From the NCBI RefSeq assembly GCF_003576645.1, contig NC_044918.1:26914316-26978315 (forward strand): a DNA stretch of 64,000 bases, given 5' to 3'. Every line of letters begins with the position of its first letter. Within the stretch, counting starts at the first letter, position 1. The translations under genes were made by a program, and so were the position numbers. The notes beneath the pieces were generated by a model. It made no database searches, was not told the DNA's origin, and saw only the letters and a list, made by a program, of their open reading frames with translations. The DNA is from Ipomoea triloba. Lineage: Eukaryota > Streptophyta > Magnoliopsida > Solanales > Convolvulaceae. Positions 46,450-58,749 of this stretch are shown here, one piece after another.

Positions 46450-46720
46450 CTAGGGCTGTTAACGAACCGAACATAAACGAATGGAGGCTATTCGTGTTCG
46501 TTTGTTAAGGATTTTGGAGTGTTCGTGTTCGTGTTCGTTTGTTAAGGTTTTTGAAAATCCTGTTCGTGTTCGTTTGTTAAGCGTTCGTTAGTATTCGTTA
46601 ACGTTCGCGAACACGTTCACAAACACTAAATAACCAAACACTTGTACATGTTCATAAACACAATTTGTTCGTGAACAAGAAATAATCTACGTTCACAAAC
46701 AATAATCAAACAAACAACAC
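46450..46720 (-). repeat. hAT subterminal GTTCGTGTTCGTTTG repeats
   Basis: After TAGGGCTGTTAACGAACCGA (46453) several direct and inverted GTTCGTGTTCGTTTGTTAAG words occur. Such clusters near the ends of hAT elements are transposase-binding sites by family knowledge. This is taken as the 3' end of the hAT element encoded leftwards. Confidence 0.55.
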
Positions 46721-47011
46721 AACTACAAAACTAATACAAATAATTGAATAAGTCCACTCGTAGCATCTAATATCAAAATAAAAATCTAAGTCCACACATA
46801 ATTTGTCTGTTCACATTACATGCCAAAACATAAAAACATAAATCATAAGATATTTAAATTCTGCATCCGTCGTCCCAAAAGCTTAATACCAAGCCTAATA
46901 CCATCAGTCCATGTTCATTCCAGTGATATCGTCTTCACATCTTTAGTAAACTACATTAAATGATAGATATTTTTATATTACATATAAAGTAATGAAGATA
47001 AATGATATATA

Positions 47012-49228
47012 TTAAATAAAAAAATTGACAATACTTACTTTTGGTTTTCTTTTCATATCATATAAGTTACGCAACCAGTCACTTCCACAAAGTAGCATTT
47101 GAACAGTATTAGTCCCCAAAGATGCTCGACATGTATCAATAACCCTACCACCAGCACTAAATGTTGACTTTGAAGCAACTGTTGTGATTGGAATTGATAA
47201 GATTTCACATGCCATTTTGGATAATACTTTAAACTTCAAGTCCATTGACTTCCACCAATCCAATGCATTAAATTCAGTAGAACCTCCTTCACAAATATAA
47301 ACACCCTCCTATAAATAAGTATCTAATTCAGACATCACATGTTGGACGGTATCAACATTTCTCACAAATTTCTCAAATTTTGCTCTCCTAGTTTGAACAA
47401 CCAATCCCTTCCCTTTCCAACCAGAAGTAACACCGTTTTCAAAAGTATTCCTTGGTTGAGAATCATTGTCCATTGATTGGTTTGAAACTGTTGCATGTTT
47501 ATCCAAATATATCTTGTATAACTCATTCAAAGCATCATGCACAATAGCAATTTGTCTAGTAGCTTCATGCTCAGAATAAATGACTGGAAAAGAAAATTCA
47601 ATAAATGTCATCTTATTCCTAGGATCTAAAACAGCAGCAATAGAAAGCAATAGATTTCTACTACTCCAATACTTGTCAAACTTTTGATGCATCCTTCGAG
47701 CCATGTTTTCCATCCAAGGTTTTAGACTTTCAGACTTTAGACAAAGAATTTCTTTGATGTTATATAGTTCAAGAAGAAACAAATTTGATGTTGGATATTC
47801 AGAACCTATATTCAAAAAATAAATAGTTTATTATATAACAATCATATATGATAGTTATAATATAAAGTTTAGAATTTTATAATAATTTACCTGAGATAAT
47901 TTTGGTAACCTCATTAAAATGCACCAATAAAGAGCAAATCTCTTCAACCTTTTGCCAATCATCCTCCGTGGGCAAGCATTTGTAATTTGGATCTCGAAGT
48001 TGATACCAAGGAAATACTTGCTTGAAATCCAAAGCAGAAGACAACATAGCAAACGTTGGATTCCACCTAGTGCAACAATCTAAAATCAACTTCTTGCTAG
48101 GCACTTGAAATTATTTGCAAATCTCATTAAAACTATGCAACCGTTGAAGTGAGGCACTAATATACTTCACACTATCTCTGACATTTTCAATGATAGACTT
48201 AATCTCTGAAAGACCATCTTGCACAAGAATATTCAATATGTGTGCACAACAACGAACATGAAACAACTTACCATCTAGTGGCAAAGTTGTATGAAAAGAA
48301 AGAGATGCAACAACCTCACAGCTGAATCATTATAGGAAGCATTATCCACCGTGATTGTCCACACTTTCTCTTTAATACCCCATCCTTGCAAGCATTTGTA
48401 TATTGCATCACAAACACATATACCGGTATGCGGGGGAAGCACTTCAACAAAGTTTAGAACTCTTTTCTGCAACTTACTATCCATGTCCACAAAATGAGCA
48501 GTTATCACCATGTATTGAATGTTTTGATTTGATGTCCAAATGTCAGTTGTGATACTAATTTTGTCAACTGAATTCAACAACCCTTGTACTCGTTTCTTTT
48601 CTAGCTCATAAGTTGACCAACAATCTTTTGTGGTTGTTGTTCGACCAATTCGCTCATAATATGGACTTGCAGGTTGCATGACTATGTTAAAGAGTTCATA
48701 CTCAACAAAAGAAAATGGCAATTCGTGAACCATAATCATGTGAGATATAACCTCCCTCATCCTTGCTTGATCATACTTCCAACTCTGAACACTACTAACA
48801 CTCTCTGATTTTTGTGTTGATGGAACCACACAAATATTCCTTTGCCCTGAAAGATTGATTCTACGTTTTATGCAATTGTCTAAATGTCTTTTATATTGCG
48901 TGGTTGTGCCATCCTTTTGCTTTTTCAATTTGATGTTGCAGTGATTGCATTGCACTTTTTCTTCCCCATTCTCAAGTCGCACCACTGTTATTTCCTGCCA
49001 AATAACAAATGATTTTTTCCTTTTCTGCTTCTTATAAGGTTCACAATCTCCTTCCACTTCTTCAACTTCTCTACCAACGTCCTTTCCAACATCATCCTCT
49101 GTTCCTTCCAATCCTATGATTTCCACATTTGGTGTTGGATTTACTTCTTCCATGTCAATTGGTATTGCTGAAGAACCAACACTTGGACTTGAAGGTTCTT
49201 CACTTGTATTGAAACCTTCGTAACACAT
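47012..49228 (-). pseudogene. hAT transposase (RICESLEEPER/Ac type), decayed
   Basis: Start MCYEGFNTSE at 49228. A BED zinc finger (VQCNHCNIKLKKQ ... YKRHLDNC) is near 48880-48960. The catalytic core has ITTDIWTSNQN and WTITVDNASYND (aspartates visible), then LDCCTRWNPTF (about 48080) and KYWSSRNLLLSIAAVLDPRN (about 47620-47680). The C-terminal dimerisation domain has LDWWKSMDLKFKVLSKMACE and PITTVASKSTFSAGGRVID (47020-47260). An intron fits 47815-47892. Lesions: a frameshift near 48316, TAA near 48112 and TAG near 47309. It moves DNA by cut-and-paste in family members; this copy cannot. Confidence 0.88.
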
Positions 49229-49689
49229 AACTATTATACATAATGTAAACAAGTAATTAAAGATGTATAAAATATTCTTTCTATAATAAAAAAAAAAGGA
49301 GAAGAAGAGAATACAGAATACTAACACATTGACATAGTATAATATGTTATATTGTTCTTCTTCATTTTGTCCAATTATCCAACAAGCTAAATAAGAAAAT
49401 TTAAAGAACAAATAAACACACAAATACAATGTCAAAGTGGCATACTAACTCTAAAGTCAAGCTAAACTCAATAATATTAATCTGTAAAAAAAATAAAAAT
49501 TAAAAGTACCGTGTTTCTAAAGTAGCTTCACACCTTCAAGGAAGTCTGAAATAATAGTAAGGCAAGGAATAAGCGGACAACTATATAGTACACTGGTTAG
49601 TGAATCACAATTCATAAATATAAATATAAATTAGAAATATAAATATATATGTATAGTGATCATAATATTAATATATACGTACAGTGAAC

Positions 49690-50040
49690 TCAAACGGTGG
49701 TGGTCGACTGGTGGCTTTGGCGGTGGTGGAGTGGTGGCTTCGGTGGTGGGGAAGGACTGGTGGCTTCGGCGGTGGTGAAGACCAGTGGCTTTGCGGTGGT
49801 GGACGTTGGACAAGGGTGGTTTACGGCGGTGGTGTTGTGGTGCCTTCGGCAGTGGTGGAGGACCGGTGGCTTCGGCGGTGGGTTGCGACGTGGCTTCGGC
49901 AGTGGTAAAGACCGGTGGCTTTGCGGTGGTTGACACTGGAGTCTGGACAAGGGTGGTTTACAGCGGTGGTGTTGTGGTGCCTTCGACGATGGTGGAGGTG
50001 GTGGCTTCGGTGGTGGTGCATGACCGGTGGCTTCTGCAGT
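49690..50040 (+). repeat. GGTGGCTTCGGCGGTGGTGG-type minisatellite
   Basis: Short GTGGCTTCGGCGGTGG words embedded in two longer copies of about 125-130 bp (from about 49795 and 49918, each with GACAAGGGTGGTTTAC). It lies in the 5' region of the hAT element. ORFs in all frames are low complexity. 49229-49689 is AT-rich without genes. Confidence 0.85.
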
Positions 50041-50835
50041 AGGTTGCAGCGAGAGAGGAGACAGCCGATGGGAGAGGCGAGACTGCGAGAGCTCAAAGAA
50101 TATTAGAATAATTATGTGGTTAGGAAATTAGGAATTAGGAAAAATTAACATTATTACTTTGTTAGGAATTAGGAAAAATTAAAAATTTAAACCCTAGGTT
50201 TAAATAAATGACCTTAATCACCTCATATATACAATATATAATTATTATTTATTAGTAAAGGGATGAAAAGTGCAACGTCAATAATAACTTAGTGACGAAA
50301 AGTGAGTATGACTAACACTTAGGCATGAATTCTAAAATTATCCTATAACTTAAGGACGAAAAGTGTAATTTTTTCTTAAAATTTTACAAAAGAATTAGCA
50401 GTAGGGCTTAACGGTCAGTCAAAACTCGGTCAAATTATGCCGCTTTGCCGCCAAATTCCTCGTTAAAGTTTGCCGAAAAAATGCGATGCAGAAAATGTAA
50501 TATGCATTGCCACTGGAATGCCATAGGAAAAATGAATACAACTCCGCTGTCGAAAAATGTTCCGCTGAAAAATATCTCGCTAGAAAATGTTGCGCCATCG
50601 CTGCCCAAAGAAAGAGATTGTTTGGGAGTTGTTTGCTTCTTGAAGAGTTGTGGGCATAATTTTACAAGTCTGGGAATAATGGAGGGAGCTATGCAACTGT
50701 GAGAGAAAATAAGGAAGAAGAGTTGAGGGAAGGTTTGGGGGGTTAAATAAGGGGTACGAAACTGTTATATGCTTACCATTGGCAATGGCATGAAACTGTA
50801 AGGACTTTACCATTTTCTGCATTTAAAAAAAAAAA
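50041..50835. other. Unassigned; no supported gene
   Basis: The AT-rich part (50100-50400) probably contains the hAT 5' end. 50440-50600 has repeated GAAAAATGTTCCGCTGAAAA-like words (mirror of GCCGAAAAAATGCGATG), possibly a small transposon. No domain in the ORFs; an A-tract at 50824. Confidence 0.35.
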
Positions 50836-51059
50836 AAAACCGGAAGCCTCCTTGGTGATTTCTGCTTTCTTTTCTAAAGCTCAAATTATCAATAAAAATA
50901 TACTCGTCACCTTCAAAAATTCAAGCACCCGAGCTGGCTCGAGTTCGATTTCTTCTGACACCACGCCAAGCAATGTAGACCCAACTTGAAGATAAAACCA
51001 TATAAGGATTGAGGAGAATAAGGCTTAGTAATTAAACATATCTGAAAGTTGATTGTCAG

Positions 51060-52330
51060 CAGTGACATGTAGAAGCCTCAACAATTTGTTTTGCAATTTC
51101 TCCCTCAAAAAATAACAATCAATTTCTATATGTTTAGTTCTCATGAAACATCGGGTTTTTTGTTATTGCCATCGCAGACTTGTTATCAGAAAATAACACA
51201 GCGCAGCTAGCTGGAGTGTTCACATTAGCCTCTAAGACTTTGAGCAAGTATATTACCAGCCCCTGTTGCAAGAGCTCTGTACTCAGCTTCAAAGGATGAC
51301 TTTGAGACAATTGATTGCCTTTAGATTTCTAGGAGATCAAGGTTATTATGTCTAAGAATATGCAAAAACCTATGACAGATCTCCTAGTGTCCGGACGGGC
51401 AACGCAGCCTAGCTGCGCTTAGTCAGAATTAATGAATCCTTTAATTTGAGTTGGAGAGAAGACTTAGCTGGGAAAAATAGCCTCTAACCGGGAGCTGCCT
51501 TGATGAACCTCAAAACCGTATGACCAATTTATAAATGTAGGTATGTTAGGATTGTCAAGATATTTTGATAACTGTTGAGTGGAAAACTAATGTATGGCTT
51601 TGTAATAGTTAGATATAACAACTTGCCAATTAATCTTCTATACTGAGTAATAACATCCTTCAACGTAGTGCGATGTTTCTTGCTGAGTTTAATAGATGGA
51701 ACCATTATATTGATTGATGCAAATTCCCTTAATGCTTATGGAGACCTCTGTCCCCAAGAAAAATTTAAGGGGACCCAAGTCCTTAATCTTGAAGGATGCG
51801 TGTAAATGATCTTTAATCTGTTGTATTTGTGTCTCATCAGGACTAGCCAAGACAATATAATGCCATCAACATATACAAGAGAGCAATGAATTGGTTCCTT
51901 GTTCCCCTAGTGAATAAGGAAGTATCATGAATAGCTTGTTTATATAATCCCATATTCAAGAGTTCTTATGTCAGTTTTGCATTCCACTGCTAGCTAGCTT
52001 GCTTTAAACCGTATAGGGATTTAACTAGTCTACAAACTTGTCCACGTATGTTTTTGTGGAACAATCTTAGTTGGTAAGGCCATATAAACTTCTTTATGTC
52101 AATGTAAAAAGGTATTGTTTGAAGCTATACAAGTAGTCTAACTTAGGGGTTTGAGTTTGCCCCTTATCCACTAATAATCTGGTCTGATACCTTTCAATTG
52201 AACTACCTTTATTGTACTTTATCTTGTATACCCACTTACAACCAATTGATTAATGATTATTTTAAACGAGGTAATTCGATCAGTGAGTTCCCAATTCAAG
52301 TTTGATTTGCAGCATACAAAGCTTCAATCT
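51060..52330 (-). pseudogene. Copia reverse transcriptase-RNase H remnant
   Basis: Reading leftwards on the minus strand: IGCKWVYKIKYNKGSSIERY (about 52240-52180) opens RT; PYGLKQASRQWN-like text near 52000; YVYVDGIIL-like (YVDD with D to G) near 51870; and SSFEAEYRALATGAGN (about 51305-51250) with NKSAMAITKNPMFHE (about 51190-51140) form RNase H. Many frameshifts and stops; an old copy. 50836-51059 and 52331-53040 show no identifiable gene, although an 79-residue ORF at 52671-52910 (+) is unplaced. Confidence 0.75.
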
Positions 52331-53049
52331 CAGCGGCCATAGCTTTTTTTTCAACAATCATGTTGAATGACGCTCATTGTAAGACTTAGGCTTTTTGGAT
52401 GCCATGAAATTTACAACAAAAGTAAGATCGATAATTAGGTGATAACCTATCATAGGAAAACTCTGTAGATAGACTATGGGGTAAAGTTCTTCTAGTACGT
52501 AGTAACATGCTTTGGCATTCATAATCTCTTAAGAATGTAGGTGCAGTCCTCTGTACTGTCTAACTGGCCTACACAATGGTTGTTGGGTTGACTGCAGTAG
52601 TATTGTGCCAGGGCGATCAGCTTGCTCATGAGACACTGCCATTTGAGAGGACATCTTCAAACCTAGTCACATGTCCAGCCGGCAAAACAAGCTGAAAATC
52701 TTGTGGTGTGTCAATTTTAGTAGCATTATACATGACAGGGAACAAATGCTCATAGAATACATCTATGGAAACATAAACCTCTTTAGTTTGCGCATAGATC
52801 TGGTGACTATTAGGATTAATTTCGGAAGGTTCGAAAAGTTAATTTACCTTTTTGACGTATGGACTTCCCGGTCATTCAAAATTTTTGAAACATGTCATTA
52901 TGGTTGGTAAGAATTAATTGTACTTAATTAATTTTGTAATATTATTTTCAAAAAGTATAAGTGCTTCAAACGTTATAATTCAATTATCAATTCAGATTTA
53001 TTGTGCCTATTAATGCTAAAATTTAATTAATTGGTCCCCTATATCGCAA

Positions 53050-53375
53050 ATTATATCGTGGATCGCGGTCCACAATCCATTGTGGACCGCGCATCAAAAC
53101 GACGTCGTTTTGATTAATGAAAACAGACAGATGAAACGACCTCCGTTCCGTGCCATTCACTTTCAGTTCATATACACTGCAGTTACATTTCAACACAACT
53201 GCAATTACATTTCAACACAATTGCAGTTACATTTCGATATAATTACAGTTTCATTCGATAATATAAAAACACAAATGTGAAACTGTTATTTAGTTTCAGT
53301 TCATATAAACTGCAATTACATTTCAACACAACTACAGTTACATTTCGATATAACTACAGTGTATAACGACTGCCC
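53050..53375 (+). mobile_element. Foldback MITE relative with 22 bp repeats
   Basis: ATATCGTGGATCGCGGTCCA then CAATCCATTGTGGACCGCG hairpin, followed by AAAACGACGTCGTTTT, the same order as the inverted right end of the element at 43057-43527. The interior has TGCAGTTACATTTCAACACA units of about 22 bp (53178-53360). The opposite end is not visible. Confidence 0.6.
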
Positions 53376-53532
53376 CTATATAATCCTATGTGTTTCGACA
53401 AGACTTTAAGATACAAAAATTTCATTTTCCTTCTCCTAAGTTGTCTTTATCTCTCAATTGGGTCATTCACTAGTACAAAAATGACCATTAAAATCTAACA
53501 ATCTGGCGTCTGAAGTTTAAACATTGGACGTG

Positions 53533-54851
53533 TGATAAGACTCCGAGATACCCTTATTTCAGGCACATTTTAGGGTGTTTTATCGCGTCTATAGCATCCT
53601 TATTTGGTAAATTATGTGCGTAAATGCTTGAAAATCACTAACTGATGCACAAAAGCCATTTTTAGCTTAAAAGAAGTAAAACAGGAGCCCCGGGAGCAAA
53701 TAGGACCAAAAGATGAGCTTAAAGAGCAAATCAGGCAAGAGCGGAGCCCCGGAGGACCAATCTGGAAGGCCACACGCGTGTGAGCAAGCGTGAAAACTTT
53801 CCAGAAGCTCCCCACGCAAGCTCACACGCGTGTGAGAGGCGTGGAGACTGCAATGCGCGAATTTCAGCTAGGGTTGTCATTTCGGAGACTATTTAAACCC
53901 CTTTGATGAATTTTTAGAGGAGGATTCCAGAATTTTAGTTTTCCCTTTTCTTAGTTTTTCCTTTGGAGAACTTTCTCCATTTTTCTTAGTTTTTAGATTA
54001 GATCAATCTCCATTGTAGAAGACAACAAGCTTGGATCTTCTTCTCTCTAGGTGATCTCTATTTCATTTCTATAATTTTAGCTATCTTGTTCTTGGATTAA
54101 ATTAGCTTTTGCTTGCATTTCATATCATGAGTAGCTAATTTAGTCTAGGGATTTGGATTGTGTGATTGAATATTGCTTTTGTGATGATCTTATTTCTATA
54201 TCTTGGATCTATGAGTTTGTGTTGATGGATTATCTATTCTTGTCTTTTGATTGTTGTTTTGATGAGATCTTGTTTGGATTTGGCCAATCTAGATGAGAGA
54301 TTGAGCTCTTGACTCTTTCATGTCTTTGATTAGAGTTAGGATTTGAAGCTTTACACAATCAAAGTTCCTATGGACTTCTTAAGAATAGTAGGATAGTGTG
54401 TAGCTTAAGTGTTTGATAAAATTCCTCTTAGAACTTTGGATGCTTGAAGGCATTCCTAAGTCAAAGAAGCCTTAGTACACAAGGTGGAAAAGGACTAAGA
54501 CAACACACTCTTGAATAGACAATATCCTAGCAATCCTAATCCATAACCTTAGACACTCACTATGCAATATTCATGAACGCTATCCAATCCCTACCCCTTT
54601 TACTTATTCACAAAATCACTTTTATTTTACTACTCTCTTGCACTCAAACCAACCAATGAACTACTCTCACTCACAAATCATCCTTCACCACACTCAAATC
54701 CTATGCACGATCTAATCAAGTAAACTCCCGAACATTTGACACACCTCCACGTCCCTCCTTCGAGATTGACACTCGGGGAGTCACAGACTTTCCGTTTTAA
54801 CATAAATATCTTTTGACACCTCAACCCTACTCACAAAACTCCAAAATGTCA
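53533..54851 (+). mobile_element. Athila-type 5' LTR, 1319 bp
   Basis: TGATAAGACTCC to AAATGTCA, followed by the primer site. It contains CACACGCGTGTGAG palindromes, TATTTAAACCCC promoter-like sequence (53891) and the GACACTCGGGGAGTC block near 54768. Related to the solo LTR at 9833-11109. The 3' LTR is beyond the window. Confidence 0.82.
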
Positions 54852-54858
54852 ATAAAAA

Positions 54859-54876
54859 TGGCGCCGTTGCCGGGGA
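54859..54876 (+). promoter_or_regulatory. Athila primer binding site
   Basis: TGGCGCCGTTGCCGGGGA, the characteristic primer site of Athila/Calypso elements, eight bases after the LTR. Confidence 0.92.
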
Positions 54877-55146
54877 GGGCAATAGGTTGTCATATGTTTT
54901 TGTTTACTTTGATTGCATGAATGCTAGATTTGAGAAATGTTAATCCATTCCATTTAATTTTGTTTTGTTTTTACTTGTTTTTGCTACTAACCCAATTGAC
55001 TACTTCTAGTCAATTGTGGAAATTTCTGTTTCATTGATAATTTTACTAGGTGAATGCACACGTGAGCAAAAGGAAATCAAAGTTTACTACCCTACATTCC
55101 TGAAATTAATAGAGCAACTAGAAGGAAAAATACCCAAGGATCACTA

Positions 55147-57852
55147 ATGGCTTCATCAAGCGCAACAAGAAATCCACAAGGAAGAGGCACAACAGTACCA
55201 AATCCACCCCCAGTTCCAATTAATCCACAAGTACCGATTAACCATGAAGAACCAATCATTGAAGAACCACAAGCTAACAGAGCAAATAATCAAGAGAACA
55301 TTTGTGAAGAGGAATATTATGGAAATCCTCAAGAACCACAAAGATGTGAAGAGGAATATTATGGAAATCCTCAAGAACCACAAAGATCAATTGAGGAATA
55401 TTATGGAAATCCTCAAGAACCACAAAGATCAATTGCAGATTACATGACTCCACCTCAAGAACCACAAAGATCAATTGCAGATTACATGACTCCAGATCAA
55501 GAACCACAAAGATCAATTGCAGATTACATGACTCCAGATTTAGAACCACAAAGATCAATTGCAGATTACATGACTCCAGATTTTAACATGCACAACTCGA
55601 TCTATGTACCTCCAATGGAGAATGTCAACTTTCACGTGTATCCAACTATTCTCACACTGGTTCAAAACAATCAATATTTGGGATTACCATCTGAAGATCC
55701 CAACGCACACATCACAAGGTTTATACGAGCATGTGGGATGTACAGACAAGAAGGCGTTAGCGAGGAAATAGTTCGACTCAAGTTATTCCCATTTTTAGTT
55801 ATAGGAGAGGCAGCCCAATGGTTGGAAAGCCAAGACGACAATCATTTCAGAATGTGGCAACAGTTGCATCGTGAATTCATGAACGAGTTCTTTCCCATTA
55901 CAAAAACTATGAGGATTAGAAGGTTGATACAAGAATTCAAACAAGGAAGACTTGAAAGTTTGGGAGAGGCTTGGCGAAGATTTAAAGTTCTTAAAAGGCA
56001 ATGCCCACAAGATCTGATGCACCCATGGGACATGATTAGCTCATTCTATGGAGGGTTGACGGATGAAGGAAAGATGTCGCTTGACTCATCCTCCAGCGGT
56101 GCCTTTGTCTCCCTAGCTTTGCAAGAGGCTGAGGAACTAATCTAGAGAATATCTAAAAACACATCCTGTTGGTATGAACGAAGAGGAGATCATGGAGGAA
56201 TTTATGAAGTTGATAATCGAGTGGCAAGTGAGGCCAAAATCGAAGCAATGAATCACGAAATCAAAAAGTTACAACCTATGGTAGAAAAAATGGAAGGAAA
56301 GCTCAAGCCTTGCATGGCCTTGGCACTTTATTGTAATATCTGTGGAGGACCTCATGACACCAATATTTGCACTTCTACGTTTACATCTGAACAAGTTGAG
56401 GCTGTAGATTATCAAAGGAACTCCAACTTCAATGCTTATGGACAAAACCAAAGATCAAACAACAATTGGAAATAGGGAGAGGGTTGGAACAATAGCCACA
56501 ATGACGGATATCAAGCGCAAAGACAATACAACTATGGACACAAGCCTGCATATGGACAAAATGACAAGAACAGACTGATGTACAATCAAAACCAAGGAAA
56601 TGGAAATCAAATGACTCAGTTCAGGCCACAATACGACTCTCAACTTGATTTTACTTAACAAAGGAGGGATGACATCCATGAAGTAGATGAAAGACTTACA
56701 AGGACGATCATGGAATTGAAAAATGATCGGGCAAATCTGAAACAAGAGATTACTCAAGAAATTAGACAAGAAATTTCTAGTCTTCGACAAGAGTCTAAGG
56801 CCACACTTAAGACAATTGAGAATCAAATTTCTCAAATGTTTAAGATGATGTCAGATCGCCACTACGGACAACTCCCGAGTAATACTAAAAACAATCCGAA
56901 AGAGAGAGTCAACGCCATTGATACCAAAGAAGAAACTCATGTGAAGTGTGATCCAATGGATGCTATCTGTGGAACATGTCAATGTAAGGTAGATGACCAA
57001 AGGAACAAGACTACCTCTTGTAGTCCAAATCTTGAATTGAAGAATGCGAACAGCTCATGCACCATATCAATGAAAGAACACAAGGAGAAAACCACTTCGG
57101 AAGAATTCCCGAAAGAAAAAGAGCTATCACTAGACAACATCAAGAGTTCAAAAGAGAAAGAAACGGCTCGAGAAGGTACAATTAATGCTTTTATCCGAAA
57201 ATTTTTTAATAACAAAGAATGTCGTGAGTTGTTTGAGAATGACATTTGTGATAATTTGACCTGTTTAAGCCAAGAATCTTCGGCTTGTTTAACTGAGGGA
57301 AACCCTAGAAAGAAGGGTGACCCTGGAGCTTTATTGATTCCTTGTTCTATACAGAACATGGAACCTAGAAATGCTCTTGCTGATCTTGGTGCTTCTATTA
57401 ATGTCATGTCTTCAAATCTCTTTGAGAAATTGAACTTACCATGCTTGAAATCGACGAGGCTGACTCTAAGTTTAGTTGACGGAACCACACGGTATCCTGA
57501 AGGCTTAGCGGAAGATGTTTTAGTAAGAATAGGGAAATTTCTTGTGCCTGTCGATTTTATTGTCTGTAAGATGGGAGATGATGATCCCCATGAATCCTTA
57601 ATTCTTGGAAGACCATTTCTGGCTACTTGTCGTGCACGAATAGATGTTAGTTCAGGTGAAATTACCCTGAGATTCGAGAGACAAGCCACGAATGATGACA
57701 AGGAAAAAGCAAAAGGAGGAACTGATGATGATGAAAGGGCAAAGGTCAAATCAAAGGTGAAACCAAAACCGAAGCGGAAGAATGATAAGCTTACCCGGAA
57801 GAACACATGGGTACCAAAATGCTTTCTACCCACTACCAAGGAATATGGTTGA
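55147..57852 (+). pseudogene. Athila gag-protease with three in-frame stops
   Basis: A single 902-codon frame broken by stops at 56143, 56473 and near 56656. N-terminus MASSSATRNPQGRG, then seven 14-residue repeats (EEEYYGNPQEPQR, then SIADYMTPDQEPQR; 55306-55590), then the retrotransposon gag capsid (GEAAQWLESQ, FFPITKTMRIRRLIQEFKQ; 55790-56130). A CCHC-like knuckle CNICGGPHDTNIC is near 56335. Protease ALADLGASINVMSSNLFEKL (about 57370) carries Asp-Leu-Gly where Asp-Thr/Ser-Gly is usual elsewhere, normal for Athila, and LILGRPFLATCRARID closes the fold. The ORF ends shortly after, with no RT, RNase H or integrase downstream, so the element is non-autonomous. Confidence 0.88.
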
Positions 57853-57884
57853 ATTTTAACCAAAGAATGATGCGTCTGGCCAAT

Positions 57885-58162
57885 GACGTAAACCGTGGCG
57901 CTACTTGGGAGGCAACCCAAGCCAATGACGTAAACCGTGGCGCTACTTGGGAGGCAACCCAAGGTTATGACGTAAACCGTGGCGCTACTTGGGAGGCAAC
58001 CCAAGGTTTTAACGTAAACCGTGGCGCTACTTGGGAGGCAACCCAAGGTTTTAATAAAAACCGTGGCGCTACTTGGGAGGCAACCCAAGGTTTTAATAAT
58101 ATGCTTTACATTATTTTTATGGCAACCCAAGGTTTTAATAATATGCTTTACATTATTTTTAT
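57885..58162 (+). repeat. Two adjoining 42 bp tandem arrays
   Basis: Five units starting GACGTAAACCGTGGCGCTAC at 57885, 57927, 57969, 58011 and 58053, each with GGGAGGCAACCCAAGG; then two units of GGCAACCCAAGGTTTTAATA at 58079 and 58121, also 42 bp. The plus-strand ORF with NRGATWEATQGFNV repeats is likely a by-product. 58201-58548 is non-coding Athila sequence with CACACGTGTG and CCACGCACGG words. Confidence 0.95.
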
Positions 58163-58548
58163 GCTTTCGTTTTTAATGTTTTTGTTCTAATAATTTGCTA
58201 CAATCAAATGGAACCATAGTTTGAGGACTAACTTGTAGGAGTCGGGACTAAAAATTGCTTTGGAAAGGCTAAATATGGACATAGGTATGGAAGGCAAGGC
58301 CAAAAATCGGAAGAAAACAATGCAGTGGACCTACACGAGGCTCACACGTGTGTAGCCGTGCGTGGGAACGAGGCAGTAGCCTCCCACGCACGCTCACATG
58401 CGTGTTGCCATGCGTGGGAGCGAGGCAGAGAGCTCCCACGCACGGTCACACGAGTGTGACCGGCGTGGAAGGCCCCCTACGGGTTTAAAACCCTTGTTCG
58501 GCCACTCCACGCCCCTTAGCCCCAAAACACCATTTTTCTCTTCTCTAC

Positions 58549-58749
58549 TCCACGCAAGGAAGAACCAAACTCAAGGTTTGAACATATTTCTTACTTTTTA
58601 CCTTCAAGGAAGATCAAAACGTCAACATCAAGGTAATTTTTCATCTTTTNTCCACGCAAGGAAGAACCAAACTCAAGGTTTGAACATATCTCTTACTTTT
58701 TACCTTCAAAGAAGATCAAAAACATCAACATCAAGGTAATTTTTCATCT
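58549..58749 (+). repeat. 101 bp direct repeat across a single N
   Basis: TCCACGCAAGGAAGAACCAA to TTTTTCATCTTTT occurs at 58549-58649 and from 58651, with two base substitutions and a short AC-region difference. The N at 58650 lies exactly between them. Confidence 0.9.

Noticed and set aside
49631..50106. Overlapping Gly/Pro/His-rich ORFs on both strands
   Set aside because: GGTGGC-type minisatellite is open in all frames; no start context or domain.
52671..52910. 79-residue plus-strand ORF
   Set aside because: No recognisable family and no splice or promoter support; left unplaced.
56979..58130. 383-codon minus-strand ORF with KTLGCLPSSATVYV repeats
   Set aside because: Antisense shadow of Athila gag-protease and the 42 bp array.
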